Origin: Sphingomonas xinjiangensis
GTDB taxonomy: Bacteria; Pseudomonadota; Alphaproteobacteria; Sphingomonadales; Sphingomonadaceae
Reading direction: 5' to 3'
Assembly: GCF_014199255.1 (NCBI RefSeq)
Contig: NZ_JACIJF010000019.1
Span: forward strand, 1-60,598
DNA: 60,598 nt
The notes under the pieces: generated by a model
What the model was told of the DNA's origin: nothing
What the model saw: the letters and a program-made list of their open reading frames with translations, nothing else
The model's database searches: none
Shown: in pieces, positions 18,985-28,016 of the stretch
Numbering within the stretch: position 1 is the stretch's first letter
Layout: every line of letters starts with the position of its first letter
Position numbers and translations under genes: made by a program

Positions 18985-19800
18985 ATGAAGGTCGGTGGAG
19001 GTTTGCTCGCTCTCACGCTCGTGCTCGGATCTGCAGGCGCTTCGGCCGCCAGTGATGGTGAACTGCATACCTTTCACTGCCTGTTCGGCTGCCCCCTCGG
19101 TGCGCCATCCACCAATGACACGATTGTGCGAGAGATCTATACTCTGTCGTCAAACGATCTGACCAAGGTGGCGGACTGGGTGGCGTACCGGGTAACCCCG
19201 GCCTCGATCGGGACGTCAGGTGAGCGCGCGTGGCAGGCGGACCCTTGGCTGTCGGCTGACGAGACATTGATGCCATCTGCTTATGATGGAGCCAACCGAG
19301 CGCTGCACGTCGACCGCGGCCACCAGGCACCACTTGCAGCTTTTTCCGGCACACCATTCGCGAGTGAGACTAACGTTCTGTCGAACATCACGGCTCAATC
19401 GTCGGCGCTGAACCAGGGGCCGTGGAACGCCTTGGAGGAGCAGGAGCGTACGCTCGCGAGGCGGCTAAACACCGCTGTTTACGTATATACTGGCCCCTTG
19501 TTCGAGCGGCTGATGGCGCCGCTCCCAGCCGGGCCGGAACTCGCGCGAGTTCCGTCGGGCTATTGGAAAGTTATCGCGCTCGCCGACGGCCGGGTAAGCA
19601 CTTTCGTCTTCGACCAGGCAGCACGCCGCAGGATGAGCTATTGCGAAGGGCGAACTCCGCTCAACCACATTGTTCTGCGAAGTCGGCTGAAATTCTTTCC
19701 AATGGCGGATCCGGCGACCTTCCGCAGCCTTGATTCCGAGATCGGCTGCACCTCGCCCGTGCCATTGCCGCCGGCTCCATCAACAATTCCTCCTGAGTAG
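18985..19800 (+). CDS. secreted DNA/RNA non-specific endonuclease (NUC family)
   Basis: 271 residues from the ATG at 18985, chosen because AAGGA lies 7 bases upstream and a signal peptide follows (LLALTLVLGSAGASAA); an in-frame ATG at 18868 would add 39 unlikely residues. The NUC signature DRGHQAPLAAF is at 110-120 with catalytic His113, and Asn143 in QSSALNQGPW should bind Mg2+. Cysteines in FHCLFGCP suggest disulphides. Family members (NucA, Serratia nuclease) degrade DNA and RNA outside the cytoplasm. The Pro-rich C-terminal tail is probably disordered. It is transcribed divergently from the patatin gene, 132 bases apart. Confidence 0.9.
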   Translation: MKVGGGLLALTLVLGSAGASAASDGELHTFHCLFGCPLGAPSTNDTIVREIYTLSSNDLTKVADWVAYRVTPASIGTSGERAWQADPWLSADETLMPSAYDGANRALHVDRGHQAPLAAFSGTPFASETNVLSNITAQSSALNQGPWNALEEQERTLARRLNTAVYVYTGPLFERLMAPLPAGPELARVPSGYWKVIALADGRVSTFVFDQAARRRMSYCEGRTPLNHIVLRSRLKFFPMADPATFRSLDSEIGCTSPVPLPPAPSTIPPE

Positions 19801-20000
19801 CGGCAGCATGACGATCAGCCTGCCGCTGCAACCCGTCTCACGACTGCGATCCGGCATATTTGGACAGAGGGGCGCCGGCAGAGATCTGGGGCGAGGAGGT
19901 TGCAGTTCGGACCTGAATGGATCTTCGCCTCTGGAGAGCGCCCAACATTGCTGAACGTCCATATATGGGCCCTTGCGGTCGCGAAGGTGCCGGAGATTTC

Positions 20001-20053
20001 CCACCCAAAATTCGTCGGTCGGCGGTCGATGGTTAGAACGTGAACCTACGGCA
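20001..20053 (+). repeat. REP-like dispersed repeat, copy 6, left half
   Basis: Carries the 5' extension (CCACCCAAAATTCGTCGG and the inverted GATGGTT) and the first 14 bases of the core, ending TGAACCTACGGCA, where the sequence switches to the IS110-type element. The right half resumes at 21323. Confidence 0.75.
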
Positions 20054-21322
20054 TCTGTGGACGCCCCTTCGGATGCAAGCGGTAAATCGGGGCATGTTGG
20101 CACGTAGTCGGATGCTGTCATCTGTCCGGCCTCGATGAGCAGCGCCATAGCTGCGGGCCAGTATGGGAGTTCGCGGACCGGATCCATTTCAGCTTTGCGC
20201 GCTTGGGTAGCGCTCTGCCGTATGACTGGTTCTTCCGGACCCGTCTCGCCTACTGTTGTGCCATACCCTCCTTCGATCCGCCTACGTCCCCGACGCCTCC
20301 GGCTGCCGCCGCGGCTTATGCCGCTGCCACTGCCGGAGCTCTGTAATCCTCTTTCCTCGTGAGCAGCGCCCAGACCATGCGCGCTATCTTGTTGGCGAGC
20401 GCCACCGAGACAAGCATGCGCGGCTTACGTGCGAGCATCCGCTACAGCCACGAGCCTGCAGGCGCACCGCGGCGACACGCCTGCCGCCGTGGCGCAAGCC
20501 CGAGCCAGGCGGCAAAGTCGCGGCTCCTGGCAAACGTTTCAATGGGCGGAGCAAGTGCCAGGATTGCCGTGGCGGCAATCGGCCCAATACCAAGGTGGTC
20601 ATCAGCCGGCGTGCTGCCTCGTCCTCCTTTGCACGTCGTGCGATCTCGCGATCAAGCGTGGCGACGCGCCTGTCGAGCTCGGTTAGCAGGTCAACCATCA
20701 GCCTGAGCATCGGCAGCGCCTCAGCTGGCAGCGATGAGGCCATCTCATCGTCCTCCAGCATCTCGGCCAGCAAGGTCATGTGCGCCGTACCGCGAGGTGC
20801 CACCCAGCCATATTCCGTCAGGTGACCCCGGATCGCGTTGATGAGCTGGGTGCGCTGACGCACGATCAGGTCGCGCGTGCGAAACACCAGCCCTGCGGCC
20901 TGCTGCTCCTCACTCTTCACCGCAACAAAGCGCATTCCAGGGCGCTGTGCCGCCTCGCAGATCGCCTCCGCATCGATCGCATCATTCTTGTGCCGCTTCA
21001 CGAAAGGCTTGACGTACGCCGGCGGAATCAGCCGCACCGCGTGTCCCATCGCCTGCAGCTCACGCGCCCAATGATGCGCGCCTCCACATGCCTCCAGCGC
21101 CACCGTGCACCGCGGCTGCCTTGCAAAGAACTCTAGCAGCTTGCCCCGGGTCAGCTTGCGGCTGAACACCATCACACCCCGCTCATCCGCCCCATGCGCA
21201 TGAAAAACACTCTTGGCGATATCCAGACCGATTGTGCTAACTTCCAACACGGACGCCTCCCTCAAGTGGTGATCAACACCTCCACTTTGGCACATCGATG
21301 CCGTCGGGGGGCGTCCACCCCA
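20054..21322 (-). mobile_element. decayed IS110/IS1111-type insertion sequence inside a repeat copy
   Basis: About 1.27 kb bounded by the two halves of one repeat copy. Near both ends is a short inverted motif, GTGGACGCCCC on the left (20058-20068) and GGGGCGTCCAC on the right (about 21308-21318), as in the IS1111 subgroup, whose inverted repeats are subterminal. It carries one transposase pseudogene on the minus strand. Region 20069-20315 between the left end and the transposase stop shows no separate gene. Exact ends are uncertain by a few bases because CA occurs at both junctions. Confidence 0.7.
20316..21250 (-). pseudogene. IS110-family transposase, broken
   Basis: The N-terminal DEDD (RuvC-like) part is intact: TIGLDIAKSVFHAHG, TVALEACGGAHHWA and KNDAIDAEAICEA. 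After RRLMTTL the frame is lost by one missing base; the next frame continues as GIGPIAATAILALAPP and FAAWLGLAP. A further piece, including the Ser-containing STGGK region needed for catalysis, is deleted, and an in-frame TAG precedes RMLARKPRMLVSVALANK. The C-terminus ends at 20316. Start is probably GTG at 21250. With a frameshift, a deletion and a stop it cannot be active. Confidence 0.85.
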
Positions 21323-21385
21323 TCAGCTTTCGGGAAGCGCGCGGGCAGCCCTAAACGGCAGCTCTTGGCGCTTAGCAGGCCGTTC
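21323..21385 (+). repeat. REP-like dispersed repeat, copy 6, right half
   Basis: Resumes CAGCTTTCGGGAAGCGCGCG, exactly where the left half stopped, and runs through GGCAGCTCTTGGCGCTTAGC. Joined to 20001-20053 it rebuilds one full copy. Confidence 0.75.
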
Positions 21386-21448
21386 AAACATCTGATAAGA
21401 AGCGGATAAAGCCGAGCTGCTGTTCATGCTGTTCTCGGCAAGTTCGAG

Positions 21449-21721
21449 TTAAAGCGATGCTCGCTGATTGTGGCTGCGGCTCCCGGCTCGTCTGTCTGCA
21501 AGGTGCAACAGCGCGCAGGCAAGGATCCCGCCAGCGCCGACCAGGATGAACGCGGGCCTGATACCAGTCCGTGCCGCGAGGCGACTGAGCGCGACTTCCA
21601 CGCTACCGAGAGCATTCACGCCTGCGGGCACGATGCGCGTGTCTAGGAACAGCTTCGGCGCGGACGGGCCGGATGGCTTCTTGAGCAGGTAATCTCGGTC
21701 AACGAGCACGCTGGCCTCCAT
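21449..21721 (-). CDS. hypothetical small membrane protein, 90 residues
   Basis: Starts MEASVLVDRDYLLKK; one hydrophobic segment is present, RPAFILVGAGGILACALLHLA (about 55-75), then a basic tail. No family recognised. Its ATG overlaps, on the opposite strand, the first possible ATG of the molybdoenzyme gene (CCATGG at 21718-21723), so one of the two starts may be wrong. The reading frame is the best in this interval, but the gene is unproven. Confidence 0.35.
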   Translation of the reverse strand: MEASVLVDRDYLLKKPSGPSAPKLFLDTRIVPAGVNALGSVEVALSRLAARTGIRPAFILVGAGGILACALLHLADRRAGSRSHNQRASL

Positions 21722-24155
21722 GGCGGGTCAGGACACTCCAAACGAACAGATCGTCACGCGGCAGGTTCCGGTGCAACCTACTCCGCGTGCGAGGTGTTTT
21801 CGTTCCACCGCTGGCGGAGCAACCTCATTGAAAAAGCCTGAATATAAGCCGTACCGCCTTCCCGCCGGCGGATGGGGTTCGGCCCGCTCCGTAGGAAACA
21901 TCATCCGCCGTGAGGGCGTGCTAGGCAGTGTGCCGCTTGCCTTGAGCCGCCACAACAAGGTGGACGGGTATCAATGCAACAGCTGCGCCTGGGTGAAACC
22001 GGCGAACCCGCTGCCATTCGAATATTGCGAGAACGGGGTGAAGGCGGTCGCGTGGGAGCTGACAGCCAATCGCTGCACGCCGGAATTCTTTTCGCAGCAC
22101 ACGGTGAGCGAGCTCCGCGATTGGGATGAGTACCAATTGGAGCAGCCCGGCCGGTTGACTCACCCCCTGCGCTACGATGCAGCGAGCGACAAATACGTCC
22201 CTGTTTCCTGGGGACACGCGATGGAAGAGATCGCGCGCGAGATGCGGGCGGTTGAGGATCGGAAGAAGGGCACGGTCTTCTATAGCTCCGGCCGGCTGTC
22301 GAACGAAGGAAGTTATCTTTATCAGCTGTTCGCCCGAGCTTACGGCAACAACAACCTGCCTGACAGCTCCAACATGTGCCACGAAACCACCTCGGTGGCA
22401 CTTCCGATCAGCATCGGGCAAGGCGTCGGGACGATTGATCTGGGCGACTTCGCCAAGACCGAGTGTATCATGTTTTTCGGGCAGAACCCCGGAAGCAATT
22501 CGCCCCGCATGCTCCACCCGCTGCAAGAGGCGAGCCGCCGCGGCGTGCCGATCATCACCTACAATCCATTGCGCGAGCGTGGGCTGGAACGCTTCGTAAA
22601 CCCGCAGTCACCAACAGAGATGCTGACCGGCAAGGAGACGCGGATCAGCTCGCAATATCATCAGGTGAGGACCGGCGGCGATCTCGCGGCGTTGGCCGGG
22701 ATTTGCAAGGCGGTGCTGACCCTGCACGACGAGGCGAAAGCATCCGGCGGCTCCGTGCTCGACGAGGCGTTTGTCGCCGAACACACTACGGGTTTCGAGA
22801 CGTTCGCCGACTGGGTCCGTGCGCAGGATTGGGATGAGCTCGAGCGCCGCTCCGGCCTCTACCGCGGCGACATGGAATCAACCGCAAAGGTCTATAGTCA
22901 AGCCCGGGCCGCGATCGGCATCTATGGCATGGGCCTGACCCAGCATCAGGCTGGAGTGGAAACCATCCAGATGCTGGTGAACCTCCTTCTGATGCGCGGC
23001 AACATCGGTCGCGAAGGCGCAGGCATCTGCCCGGTTCGCGGTCATTCCAACGTGCAGGGGCAACGCACGATGGGGATCACGGAAAAGCCTGAACTGTTCC
23101 CGCTCGACCGTCTGGGTGAGCAGTTCAGCTTCGAGCCGCCAAGAGAGCGCGGCTACGACACGGTGGACACCTGCGAGGCGGTGCTGCGGGGCGATGTCCG
23201 CGCGTTCATAATGCTGGGCGGCAACTTTGTCCGCGCGATCCCGGATCACGGACAGATGGAGCCCGCCTGGCGCAAGATCCGGCTGACGGTGAACGTCATC
23301 ACCAAGCTTAACCGCAGCGCCCTCCTGCCCGGCGAGATCAGCTACATCCTGCCGGTGATTAGCCGCCTCGAAATTGACGAGACGGAGACCGGCCAACAGG
23401 TCCTGTCGATGGAGGATACGTCTGGCTGCATCCATGGCAACCGCGGGCTGCGCAAACCTGCATCGCCGCACCTGATCAGCGAGATGCGTCTCATCTGCGA
23501 ATTGGCCCAGCGGGTGCTCGACCCCAACCCGCGCATGCGCTGGGACGCGTATATGTCGGATTATGCCGAAATACGTCGCGAGATTGGCGAAACGCTGCCG
23601 GACATCTTCTGGGATTATGAGCGCCGTATGTGGGAGCCAGGCGGGTTCCAGCGGCCACTGCCGGCGAAGAAGCGGGAATGGCACACCGACACCGGTCGTG
23701 CCAACTTCGTGACGCCCAAGGCCCTGGACGAGGATCTGGACATGCCTGCCCCGGGTCGCGACGTTCTCAGGCTGATGACGCTGCGGAGTAATGATCAGTT
23801 CAACACCACCGTATACGGGTACGACGACCGCTTCCGGGGCATCAAGAACACGCGCAAGGCAGTGCTGATGAACCGATCGGACATTGATCGGCTCGGGTTG
23901 AAGGTGGGTCAGGCGGTGACGCTGAGGACGGTCGCCGACGACGGAGTCGACCGGCATCTTTCGGGCATGCTGGTGGTCGCCTACGATATCCCGATCGGCT
24001 GCATCGGCGGCTATTATCCCGAATGCAACGTGCTGATGCCGGTTTGGCACTATGCCGTTGGAAGTAAGACCCCGGCGGCCAAGTCGATCCCGGTCACCGT
24101 ACATTCGGATGGCCCGGAGGTACTAGAGCCGCAGCTGGAGTATGCTGAGGGGTAG
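21720..24155 (+). CDS. FdhF/YdeP-family molybdopterin oxidoreductase
   Basis: An 811-residue cytoplasmic protein without Tat or Sec signal. It shows the catalytic-subunit pattern of molybdopterin bis-MGD enzymes: an N-terminal YQCNSCAW cysteine pair with a third Cys in FEYCENG, cofactor-binding stretches such as FYSSGRLSNEGSYLYQLF and FFGQNPGSNSPRML, RGHSNVQGQRTMG, and a C-terminal MopB-binding beta barrel with TLRSNDQFNTTVYGYDDRF. This is the FdhF/YdeP group, related to formate dehydrogenase alpha subunits but of unproven substrate; E. coli YdeP is linked to acid resistance. No partner subunit or fdhD-like gene is nearby. The annotated start may be a few codons too early, since it overlaps the divergent small gene. 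Confidence 0.9.
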   Translation: MAGQDTPNEQIVTRQVPVQPTPRARCFRSTAGGATSLKKPEYKPYRLPAGGWGSARSVGNIIRREGVLGSVPLALSRHNKVDGYQCNSCAWVKPANPLPFEYCENGVKAVAWELTANRCTPEFFSQHTVSELRDWDEYQLEQPGRLTHPLRYDAASDKYVPVSWGHAMEEIAREMRAVEDRKKGTVFYSSGRLSNEGSYLYQLFARAYGNNNLPDSSNMCHETTSVALPISIGQGVGTIDLGDFAKTECIMFFGQNPGSNSPRMLHPLQEASRRGVPIITYNPLRERGLERFVNPQSPTEMLTGKETRISSQYHQVRTGGDLAALAGICKAVLTLHDEAKASGGSVLDEAFVAEHTTGFETFADWVRAQDWDELERRSGLYRGDMESTAKVYSQARAAIGIYGMGLTQHQAGVETIQMLVNLLLMRGNIGREGAGICPVRGHSNVQGQRTMGITEKPELFPLDRLGEQFSFEPPRERGYDTVDTCEAVLRGDVRAFIMLGGNFVRAIPDHGQMEPAWRKIRLTVNVITKLNRSALLPGEISYILPVISRLEIDETETGQQVLSMEDTSGCIHGNRGLRKPASPHLISEMRLICELAQRVLDPNPRMRWDAYMSDYAEIRREIGETLPDIFWDYERRMWEPGGFQRPLPAKKREWHTDTGRANFVTPKALDEDLDMPAPGRDVLRLMTLRSNDQFNTTVYGYDDRFRGIKNTRKAVLMNRSDIDRLGLKVGQAVTLRTVADDGVDRHLSGMLVVAYDIPIGCIGGYYPECNVLMPVWHYAVGSKTPAAKSIPVTVHSDGPEVLEPQLEYAEG

Positions 24156-24208
24156 GGCGGTTTCGCGGTAGCTGCGGTGGAGATCGACTCGTCAGCCGTT
24201 CTGAATCC

Positions 24209-24871
24209 ATGAATGTTAGCAAATTCACTGTGCGCACGACAGTGCTAAAGCTGCTTGCTGCAAGGTCTACGGGAGCAACAGTCTGTCCCAGCGAAGTCGC
24301 GCGGGCATGCATTCTGACGCTCGAAGAAGGTGAAGCGGCGGCAGGGGAATGGCGCGGGGCAATGCCGGCCGTTCATGCAACCATCGACGAGCTCCTGGCG
24401 GAGGGTGTTGTGCAACTAAGCTGGAAGGGTAAGCCGCTCGCCATCCGTGTGGGTCCGTACCGCATCAGTAGGCGACCATTGATGCTGAACGAGGCAGGCA
24501 GTTTTGAACTGATGATTAAGCTTGATTGGATGAGAACGGCGGAGAGGGTCGTTCATTCCTTTGGAGCAAGCACGCGCGGAGCGCCGCGGGCGACACACTC
24601 CGTCTACGTCGTTCTGTTGCACGACGGTGCGCGTGGCGGTCGATCGGGCTTGTATGTAGGGCAGACATCTCGCGACCCAGACTGGCGCTTCGATCAACAC
24701 AAGAGCGGGTACAAGGCGAGCAGCGTTGTCCGAAAGTATGGGATCAGCCTACTCCCAAATCTGTATGAGCACCTTAATCCAATGCTTGGCTGGGAATCGC
24801 TCGAGCTAGAGGCAGGATTAGCAGAGGGCTTTCAGAAAGCGGGCATACCCTGGGTTGAGGGCGGCCACTGA
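24209..24871 (+). CDS. DUF3253 / GIY-YIG nuclease-like fusion
   Basis: 220 residues in two parts. Residues 1-90 match the DUF3253 pattern, a winged-helix-like fold: LLAARSTGATVCPSEVARA, then EWRGAMPAVHATIDELL and a GVVQLSWKGKPL strand pair. Residues about 125-215 match a GIY-YIG nuclease core: VYVVLL, then GLYVGQTSRDPDWRFDQHK with the conserved Tyr, Gly and Arg, and a later Glu in SLELEAGLAEGF. The combination would give a DNA-binding module plus a nuclease. DUF3253 genes are normally stand-alone. The gene follows the molybdoenzyme by 53 bases but need not be co-regulated. The domain calls are pattern-based and not proven. Confidence 0.65.
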   Translation: MNVSKFTVRTTVLKLLAARSTGATVCPSEVARACILTLEEGEAAAGEWRGAMPAVHATIDELLAEGVVQLSWKGKPLAIRVGPYRISRRPLMLNEAGSFELMIKLDWMRTAERVVHSFGASTRGAPRATHSVYVVLLHDGARGGRSGLYVGQTSRDPDWRFDQHKSGYKASSVVRKYGISLLPNLYEHLNPMLGWESLELEAGLAEGFQKAGIPWVEGGH

Positions 24872-24932
24872 TAAGGAGCGCCTGCTCGTCCGGTGGCCCA
24901 CCAACCGACACCGGGACTGCTCGTAGCGGAAG

Positions 24933-25004
24933 ATGAATGAATGGCAGGAAACAGGGAGCGCTCACGCACGCTGCAGTGGCGGAGTTTGGCGCTCCGCTGC
25001 CACC
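24933..25004 (+). repeat. REP-like dispersed repeat, copy 7
   Basis: Starts ATGAATGAATGGCAGG. In its hairpin both arms have changed (GTGGCGGAG and CTCCGCTGCCAC), so pairing is largely kept despite different bases. It lies between convergent genes and shares its upstream CTCGTAGC with copy 11. Confidence 0.7.
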
Positions 25005-25095
25005 GCGGCCGGTCTCTGTGATCCTGATTAGCAGGTCCCGATTCAGGCCGAAACTACATAGGGCCAGCCAATTGCAGAGCGGAATAAAGCCGCAG

Positions 25096-26367
25096 TCAAT
25101 TAGCGCGGTGAGGAACAGCGGCAACACGCCACAGAGTTCCCCCGGCATCGTCCACCACCAGCAGGCTTCCGTCCTTAGCGATAGCGACCCCGCGAGGGCG
25201 CCCGTAGACTTCTTCCTCGCTTCCGATGAAGCCTGTTAGGAACGGCTGAAGAGCGCCTGAAGGTTTGCCATTTGCAAACGGGACGAAAACAACGTCGTAC
25301 CCAGCCAGCTTGGAGCGGTTCCATGATCCATGACGTGCGACAAAGGCACCGCTCTTATACGAAGCGGGGAAGCTACTTCGTTCTCCGAAGGCAATCCCGA
25401 GTGCCGCCACATGAGCACCAACTGCATAGTCGGGCGCTAGTGCTTTCGCCACCAGGTCAGGGCGCTGCCCCTTGAGGCGTGGGTCTTCATTTTGCCCGTA
25501 GTAGCTGTATGGCCATCCGTAGAAGCCTCCGGCTCGTACCGACGTGATGTAGTCAGGCACCAGGTCGTCGCCGAGCTCATCGCGCTCGTTAACCGCTGTC
25601 CACAAAGCTCCACTCTTCGGCTCAATTGCCATTCCTACCGGGTTCCGGAGGCCTGATCCGAAGACGATCTCTTTTCCAGAAGCGAGGTCGATTTGCAGGA
25701 TATTTGCACGTCGATGCTCCGCCGCCATCCCGTGCTCACCGACGTTGCTTGCGGAGCCTACGGCAACGAACAGCGAGCGCCCATCGGCGCTCGGTATGAT
25801 ATTGCGTGTCCAATGATTGTTATAGCCACCAGCTTCAAAGGACGCGATGCGGGTCTTCCGCACATTGGTGTCGAGCTTTGTTGTGCCCAGCTTGAAGGGC
25901 ACCCAGTACACGCCGTCAGTGTCAGCGATGTACAATCGATCGCCTAGCAGCGCCATGCCGTAAGGCTGCCGCAGACCAGCAAGGAGAAGCGAGCGCGTCT
26001 CAGCGACACCGTCACCGTTCGCGTCCCGAAGGAGCGTGATGCGATTGGCACCCGCGTCGCGGTACTGTGGATCGTCGTACTTGCGCTCGGTCTTCGCCTC
26101 GGCTGCCAGTACGTCACCGTTCGGAAGGACCAGCACATTGCGAGGCGAGTCCAGCCCATCGGCGAAACGGTTCACCGTGAACCCCTCCGGAACTTTCGGC
26201 ATCTTCCCCCCTGGAAACGGCTTGACCTTCGGGCTGTGAGCCACCGACTGAGTAGCGTAGGGGGAAGCGAGCGCCGGGGCGGAGCCCGACGTGAGTCCGT
26301 CCTGTGTCTGTGCGAGAGCAACCGAGCACGTCAACCATGTGGCGGCAACGTAGGCGAAGTGCTTCAT
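25096..26367 (-). CDS. secreted PQQ-dependent sugar dehydrogenase-like beta-propeller (sorbosone dehydrogenase type)
   Basis: 423 residues from the ATG at 26367, which has AAGGA 10 bases upstream; an ATG 7 codons earlier is less likely. A signal peptide is present (KHFAYVAATWLTCSVALAQ). The body shows the six-bladed soluble glucose/sorbosone dehydrogenase fold: GFTVNRFADGLDSPRNVLV, LPNGDVLAAEA, GLRQPYGMALLGDRLYIAD, GLRNPVGMAIEP and RHGSWNRSKLAGYDVVFV. Such enzymes oxidise sugars in the periplasm using PQQ. No PQQ synthesis genes are in the window. A GH43 enzyme lies upstream on the same strand, possibly in a shared carbohydrate function. Repeats flank it on both sides. Confidence 0.87.
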   Translation of the reverse strand: MKHFAYVAATWLTCSVALAQTQDGLTSGSAPALASPYATQSVAHSPKVKPFPGGKMPKVPEGFTVNRFADGLDSPRNVLVLPNGDVLAAEAKTERKYDDPQYRDAGANRITLLRDANGDGVAETRSLLLAGLRQPYGMALLGDRLYIADTDGVYWVPFKLGTTKLDTNVRKTRIASFEAGGYNNHWTRNIIPSADGRSLFVAVGSASNVGEHGMAAEHRRANILQIDLASGKEIVFGSGLRNPVGMAIEPKSGALWTAVNERDELGDDLVPDYITSVRAGGFYGWPYSYYGQNEDPRLKGQRPDLVAKALAPDYAVGAHVAALGIAFGERSSFPASYKSGAFVARHGSWNRSKLAGYDVVFVPFANGKPSGALQPFLTGFIGSEEEVYGRPRGVAIAKDGSLLVVDDAGGTLWRVAAVPHRAN

Positions 26368-26497
26368 ATGCTCAGATCCTTCCGACACTACCCGGATCAG
26401 CTAGGTCCACCATCCGGGTCACCATCGGTCTACCGGAGGGGCGCAATCTTCGCCAGAGGCACAAGTTTCGCTCGGTCACACGACGCAAGGTGCCTAC

Positions 26498-26566
26498 GTG
26501 AACGAAGGGCAGATTTTGGGAAGGACGTGAGCCCCTCAGGATGGCAGCAGTTGGCGCGTAGCTGCC
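26498..26566 (+). repeat. REP-like dispersed repeat, copy 8
   Basis: GTGAACGAAGGGCAGATTTT start; GGCAGC-AGTTGGCGCGTA-GCTGCC hairpin. It separates the PQQ dehydrogenase and the GH43 gene. The rest of 26389-26672 holds no gene. Confidence 0.75.
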
Positions 26567-26672
26567 GCGGCGTCCTTCATGGACATGGCCGCCCGCGAAC
26601 CTGAGTTCCATAAGCGAGCGGGGCATCCACCAGACCAGACCGCATCGGCAAGGGTGTCGCGCCTCGTTGGCT

Positions 26673-27704
26673 TCACTGTTTCGTCATCACTACCGGCTCA
26701 ATCGTACCGTCCGCGCTGAAGTTTAGCCTATCAACGGCCAGTACCCGATGGTCGCCCTTAGTCTCACTGAGTGGTCGACGATGGTAAGCAATCCACCACT
26801 TGTCGACGCCCGGCTCTTTGATGACGGAATGGTGCCCTGCTCCACGGGCAACTCGGTTGTCCTGTGCGAGTATCGTACCTTTTTTGGTGAAGGGACCGAG
26901 AGCTGTCGGACCAGTAGCGTAGGCGACGCGGTAATCCGGTCCGGTCCAGCCGCCTTCAGACCACATCAGATAATAGATTCCGCGCCGCTTCACGACGAAT
27001 GACCCTTCGACATAGCCAGGCGGCGTGATCTCGCGAAAGGTGGTACCATCGGAGTGCGGCATGAGACTCTTCAGGTCCGGTGAGAGCCGTACTACGTCAA
27101 GATGTCCCCAGCCGCCGTAATAGAGGTAGAGTTGGCCATCATCGTCGCGGAAGGCGAATTGATCGATCGGCTGCGCACCGTTGTGAATGCTGCCAATAAG
27201 CGGCTTACCAATCAGGTCGTGGAATGGACCCCGCGGCGTGCTCGCTACAGCGACACCGATCCCGCCCGTCTCGCCTTCGTGGACGTCATTGGCGCTGAAA
27301 AACAGGTAGAAACGCCCATTGGCGCTGATTACCGAAGGTGCCCAAATCGCGTACGCTGCCCACCGAACACCTTTCGTGTCGAGAACACGCGAGTGCCTGG
27401 TCCAGTGCACAAGATCCGGTGAGGAAAAGGCGTCCAGGTACGTCTGCGTCAGAAAGGCAGGCCGAATGTTCGGCGCGAGGCGCATCCTGCGCTGCGCCTC
27501 GTTCAGATTTGGCTGGGGGGCGTCGCTAGGAGCCTCGGACGTGGTGGGGTAGATCCAGTATTGCCCGCCAAACCGGCGGATCTCCGGGTCGGCATACCAT
27601 CCCGCGACGATGGGATTACGCGGAGTCACATCCGAGTTCGCAGCTCCGAAGAAGGTGACGGCTAGGGCGGTGGTGATGACGCACGCACGACGGTAGAAGC
27701 TCAT
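26673..27704 (-). CDS. secreted glycoside hydrolase family 43 protein
   Basis: A 343-residue protein with a signal peptide (ITTALAVTFFGAANS). The five-bladed propeller of GH43 is recognisable and the three catalytic acids are in place: general base Asp39 in GWYADPEIRR, pKa-modulating Asp181 in QPIDQFAFRDD, and general acid Glu233 in GYVEGSFVVKR. GH43 enzymes are mostly beta-xylosidases or alpha-L-arabinofuranosidases, so it may act on arabinoxylan or on arabinosylated xyloglucan. It lies 10 kb from the xyloglucan locus, so a shared role is possible but not shown. Neighbours are a PQQ-type dehydrogenase downstream and a FecI/FecR unit divergent from its start. Confidence 0.9.
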   Translation of the reverse strand: MSFYRRACVITTALAVTFFGAANSDVTPRNPIVAGWYADPEIRRFGGQYWIYPTTSEAPSDAPQPNLNEAQRRMRLAPNIRPAFLTQTYLDAFSSPDLVHWTRHSRVLDTKGVRWAAYAIWAPSVISANGRFYLFFSANDVHEGETGGIGVAVASTPRGPFHDLIGKPLIGSIHNGAQPIDQFAFRDDDGQLYLYYGGWGHLDVVRLSPDLKSLMPHSDGTTFREITPPGYVEGSFVVKRRGIYYLMWSEGGWTGPDYRVAYATGPTALGPFTKKGTILAQDNRVARGAGHHSVIKEPGVDKWWIAYHRRPLSETKGDHRVLAVDRLNFSADGTIEPVVMTKQ

Positions 27705-27833
27705 TCCACGAGTCTGCCAGCCGCCAGGCCTGCGTGCAATAATCTACTACCGCCAACGGCAACCGCCAGTACAAGTTGGTAGCTTACCCCTTCGGCAGAA
27801 TGCGACGTCAGACTTGCAAGATTTTCTAGCTGG

Positions 27834-27893
27834 ATGAACGGCAGATTGGCGGAAGCGAAGCAGAAGCCCGGAACGGCATCAATTGAGCGCGGA
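27834..27893 (+). repeat. REP-like dispersed repeat, degenerate copy 15
   Basis: ATGAACGGCAGATTGGCGG followed by AAGCGAAG, AAGCCCGGAACGGCATCA and AGCGCGGACC. It aligns along the whole core but has lost the perfect hairpin. The rest of 27705-28016 shows nothing else. Confidence 0.4.
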
Positions 27894-28016
27894 CCGGACC
27901 CGGTTGCGCCCCTTGGGAGCAGTCCGAGCCCATGTCGTTGGCAACGCCATCCGAAATATCTCTGAAGGGCTTGAAGGAAATGCTGATCCACGTGCTCTAG
28001 GGAATGTGAGGAGAAA

